Shown here: piece after piece, positions 4,802-5,314 of the stretch | Numbering within the stretch: the first letter of the stretch is position 1 | Layout of the letters: the number at the start of each line of letters is the position of its first letter | Assembly: GCA_036505295.1 (NCBI GenBank) | Contig: DASXTQ010000040.1 | Span: forward strand, 1 to 5,314 | DNA length: 5,314 nt | Direction: 5' to 3' | Origin: WS-7 sp036505295 | GTDB lineage: Bacteria; Eisenbacteria; RBG-16-71-46; SZUA-252 | Made by a program: the position numbers and the translations under genes | The notes under the pieces: generated by a model | Told to the model about the DNA's origin: nothing | The model's input: the letters and a program-made list of their open reading frames with translations, nothing else | Databases searched by the model: none

Positions 4802-5314
4802 CTAGTCGTACCTCAAGGCGACCAGGGGATCGATCCGCGAGGCGCGCCAGGCCGGCCAGGCGCTGGCCGCCAGGGCGGCGGCGAGGATCACCGCGAGCGT
4901 GCCCCCGAAGGTGACGGGATCTCCCGCGGGCACCCCGATGAGGAGGTTGCCCAGGCCCCGGGTCGCGGCGTAGGCGACGAAGAGGGCGATGCCGGCCCCG
5001 ATGGCCGCGGTGAGCATCGTCTGCCGCAGCACCATCTTCAGCATGTCCACCGGGCGCGCGCCCATGGCCATCCGGATGCCGAACTCCTGCGTCCGCTCCG
5101 CGACGGAGTAGGAGACGACGCCGTGCACGCCGATGGCGGCCAGCGCGAGGGCCAGGGCCGCGAAGGCGCCGAGCAGGCTCGCCGACATGCGGGGCGCCCA
5201 GAGGACCTGATCGAAGAGCTCGCGGATGGTCAGCACGTTGGTGATGGGCATGCGCGCGTCGAGCGACTGGACCTGCGCGCGCACCGTGCCCACCGCGGCC
5301 GCGGGATCGCTGGC
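4802..5314 (-). CDS. ABC transporter permease, FtsX/MacB type (C-terminal part)
   Basis: The last 170 residues of an inner-membrane permease whose 5' part lies beyond the window's right edge; the frame is open to base 5314. Visible in order are the end of the periplasmic domain (VQSLDARMPITNVLTIRELF), a membrane segment at about 46-66, the cytoplasmic coupling block ERTQEFGIRMAMGA (73-86), a membrane segment at about 100-118, a periplasmic loop with GDPVTF, a third segment at about 136-153, and the closing RIDPLVALRYD. This is the C-terminal FtsX domain of MacB-like transporters, which work with an ABC ATPase to move substrates or drive extracytoplasmic processes. The wording closely matches the large duplicated permeases (ADOP type) of Acidobacteriota and relatives, which would be about 800 residues when complete. 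Substrate unknown. No ATPase gene lies downstream on this strand. Confidence 0.93.
   Translation of the reverse strand, partial: ASDPAAAVGTVRAQVQSLDARMPITNVLTIRELFDQVLWAPRMSASLLGAFAALALALAAIGVHGVVSYSVAERTQEFGIRMAMGARPVDMLKMVLRQTMLTAAIGAGIALFVAYAATRGLGNLLIGVPAGDPVTFGGTLAVILAAALAASAWPAWRASRIDPLVALRYD

Overview
The window is GC-rich bacterial DNA. Its right edge carries the C-terminal end of an FtsX/MacB-type ABC permease of the kind that occurs in many copies in Acidobacteriota, Gemmatimonadota and related soil lineages. That makes such a lineage the best guess, but the sequence alone does not fix the taxon.

Left part (1-675): no convincing gene. It holds a pair of 25-bp tandem repeats (54-103) that look like the end of an IS21-type insertion sequence, a 9-bp perfect hairpin (123-148), and a minus-strand stretch (497-652) with strong coding-like codon bias that may be the tail of a truncated gene.

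Centre (676-3108, plus strand): a compact run of three genes. The first is a DUF5131 / phage Gp37-Gp68 family protein with a CX6CX2C three-cysteine motif. Two bases later comes its usual partner, TcmP (three-Cys-motif partner), which has a methyltransferase-like Rossmann core and a probable winged-helix C-terminus. Sixteen bases after that, behind a good ribosome binding site, lies a small secreted protein of unknown family. The first two are a known conserved pair of unknown biochemical function and are the most interesting content here. The third gene looks co-transcribed but is predicted to act outside the cytoplasm.

Right part (3109-5314): a gene-poor gap of about 600 bp, then a minus-strand FitAB (VapBC-type) toxin-antitoxin operon with an ATGA overlap. 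In front of it are two 15-bp dyads bracketing a -10 hexamer, a textbook autoregulatory layout. Upstream of that is a 30-codon ORF with an unusually perfect Shine-Dalgarno sequence, then about 250 bp with nothing recognisable, then the truncated permease gene.

Overall this looks like accessory DNA (IS-like end, three-Cys cassette, toxin-antitoxin module, gene remnants) set beside a chromosomal permease gene.
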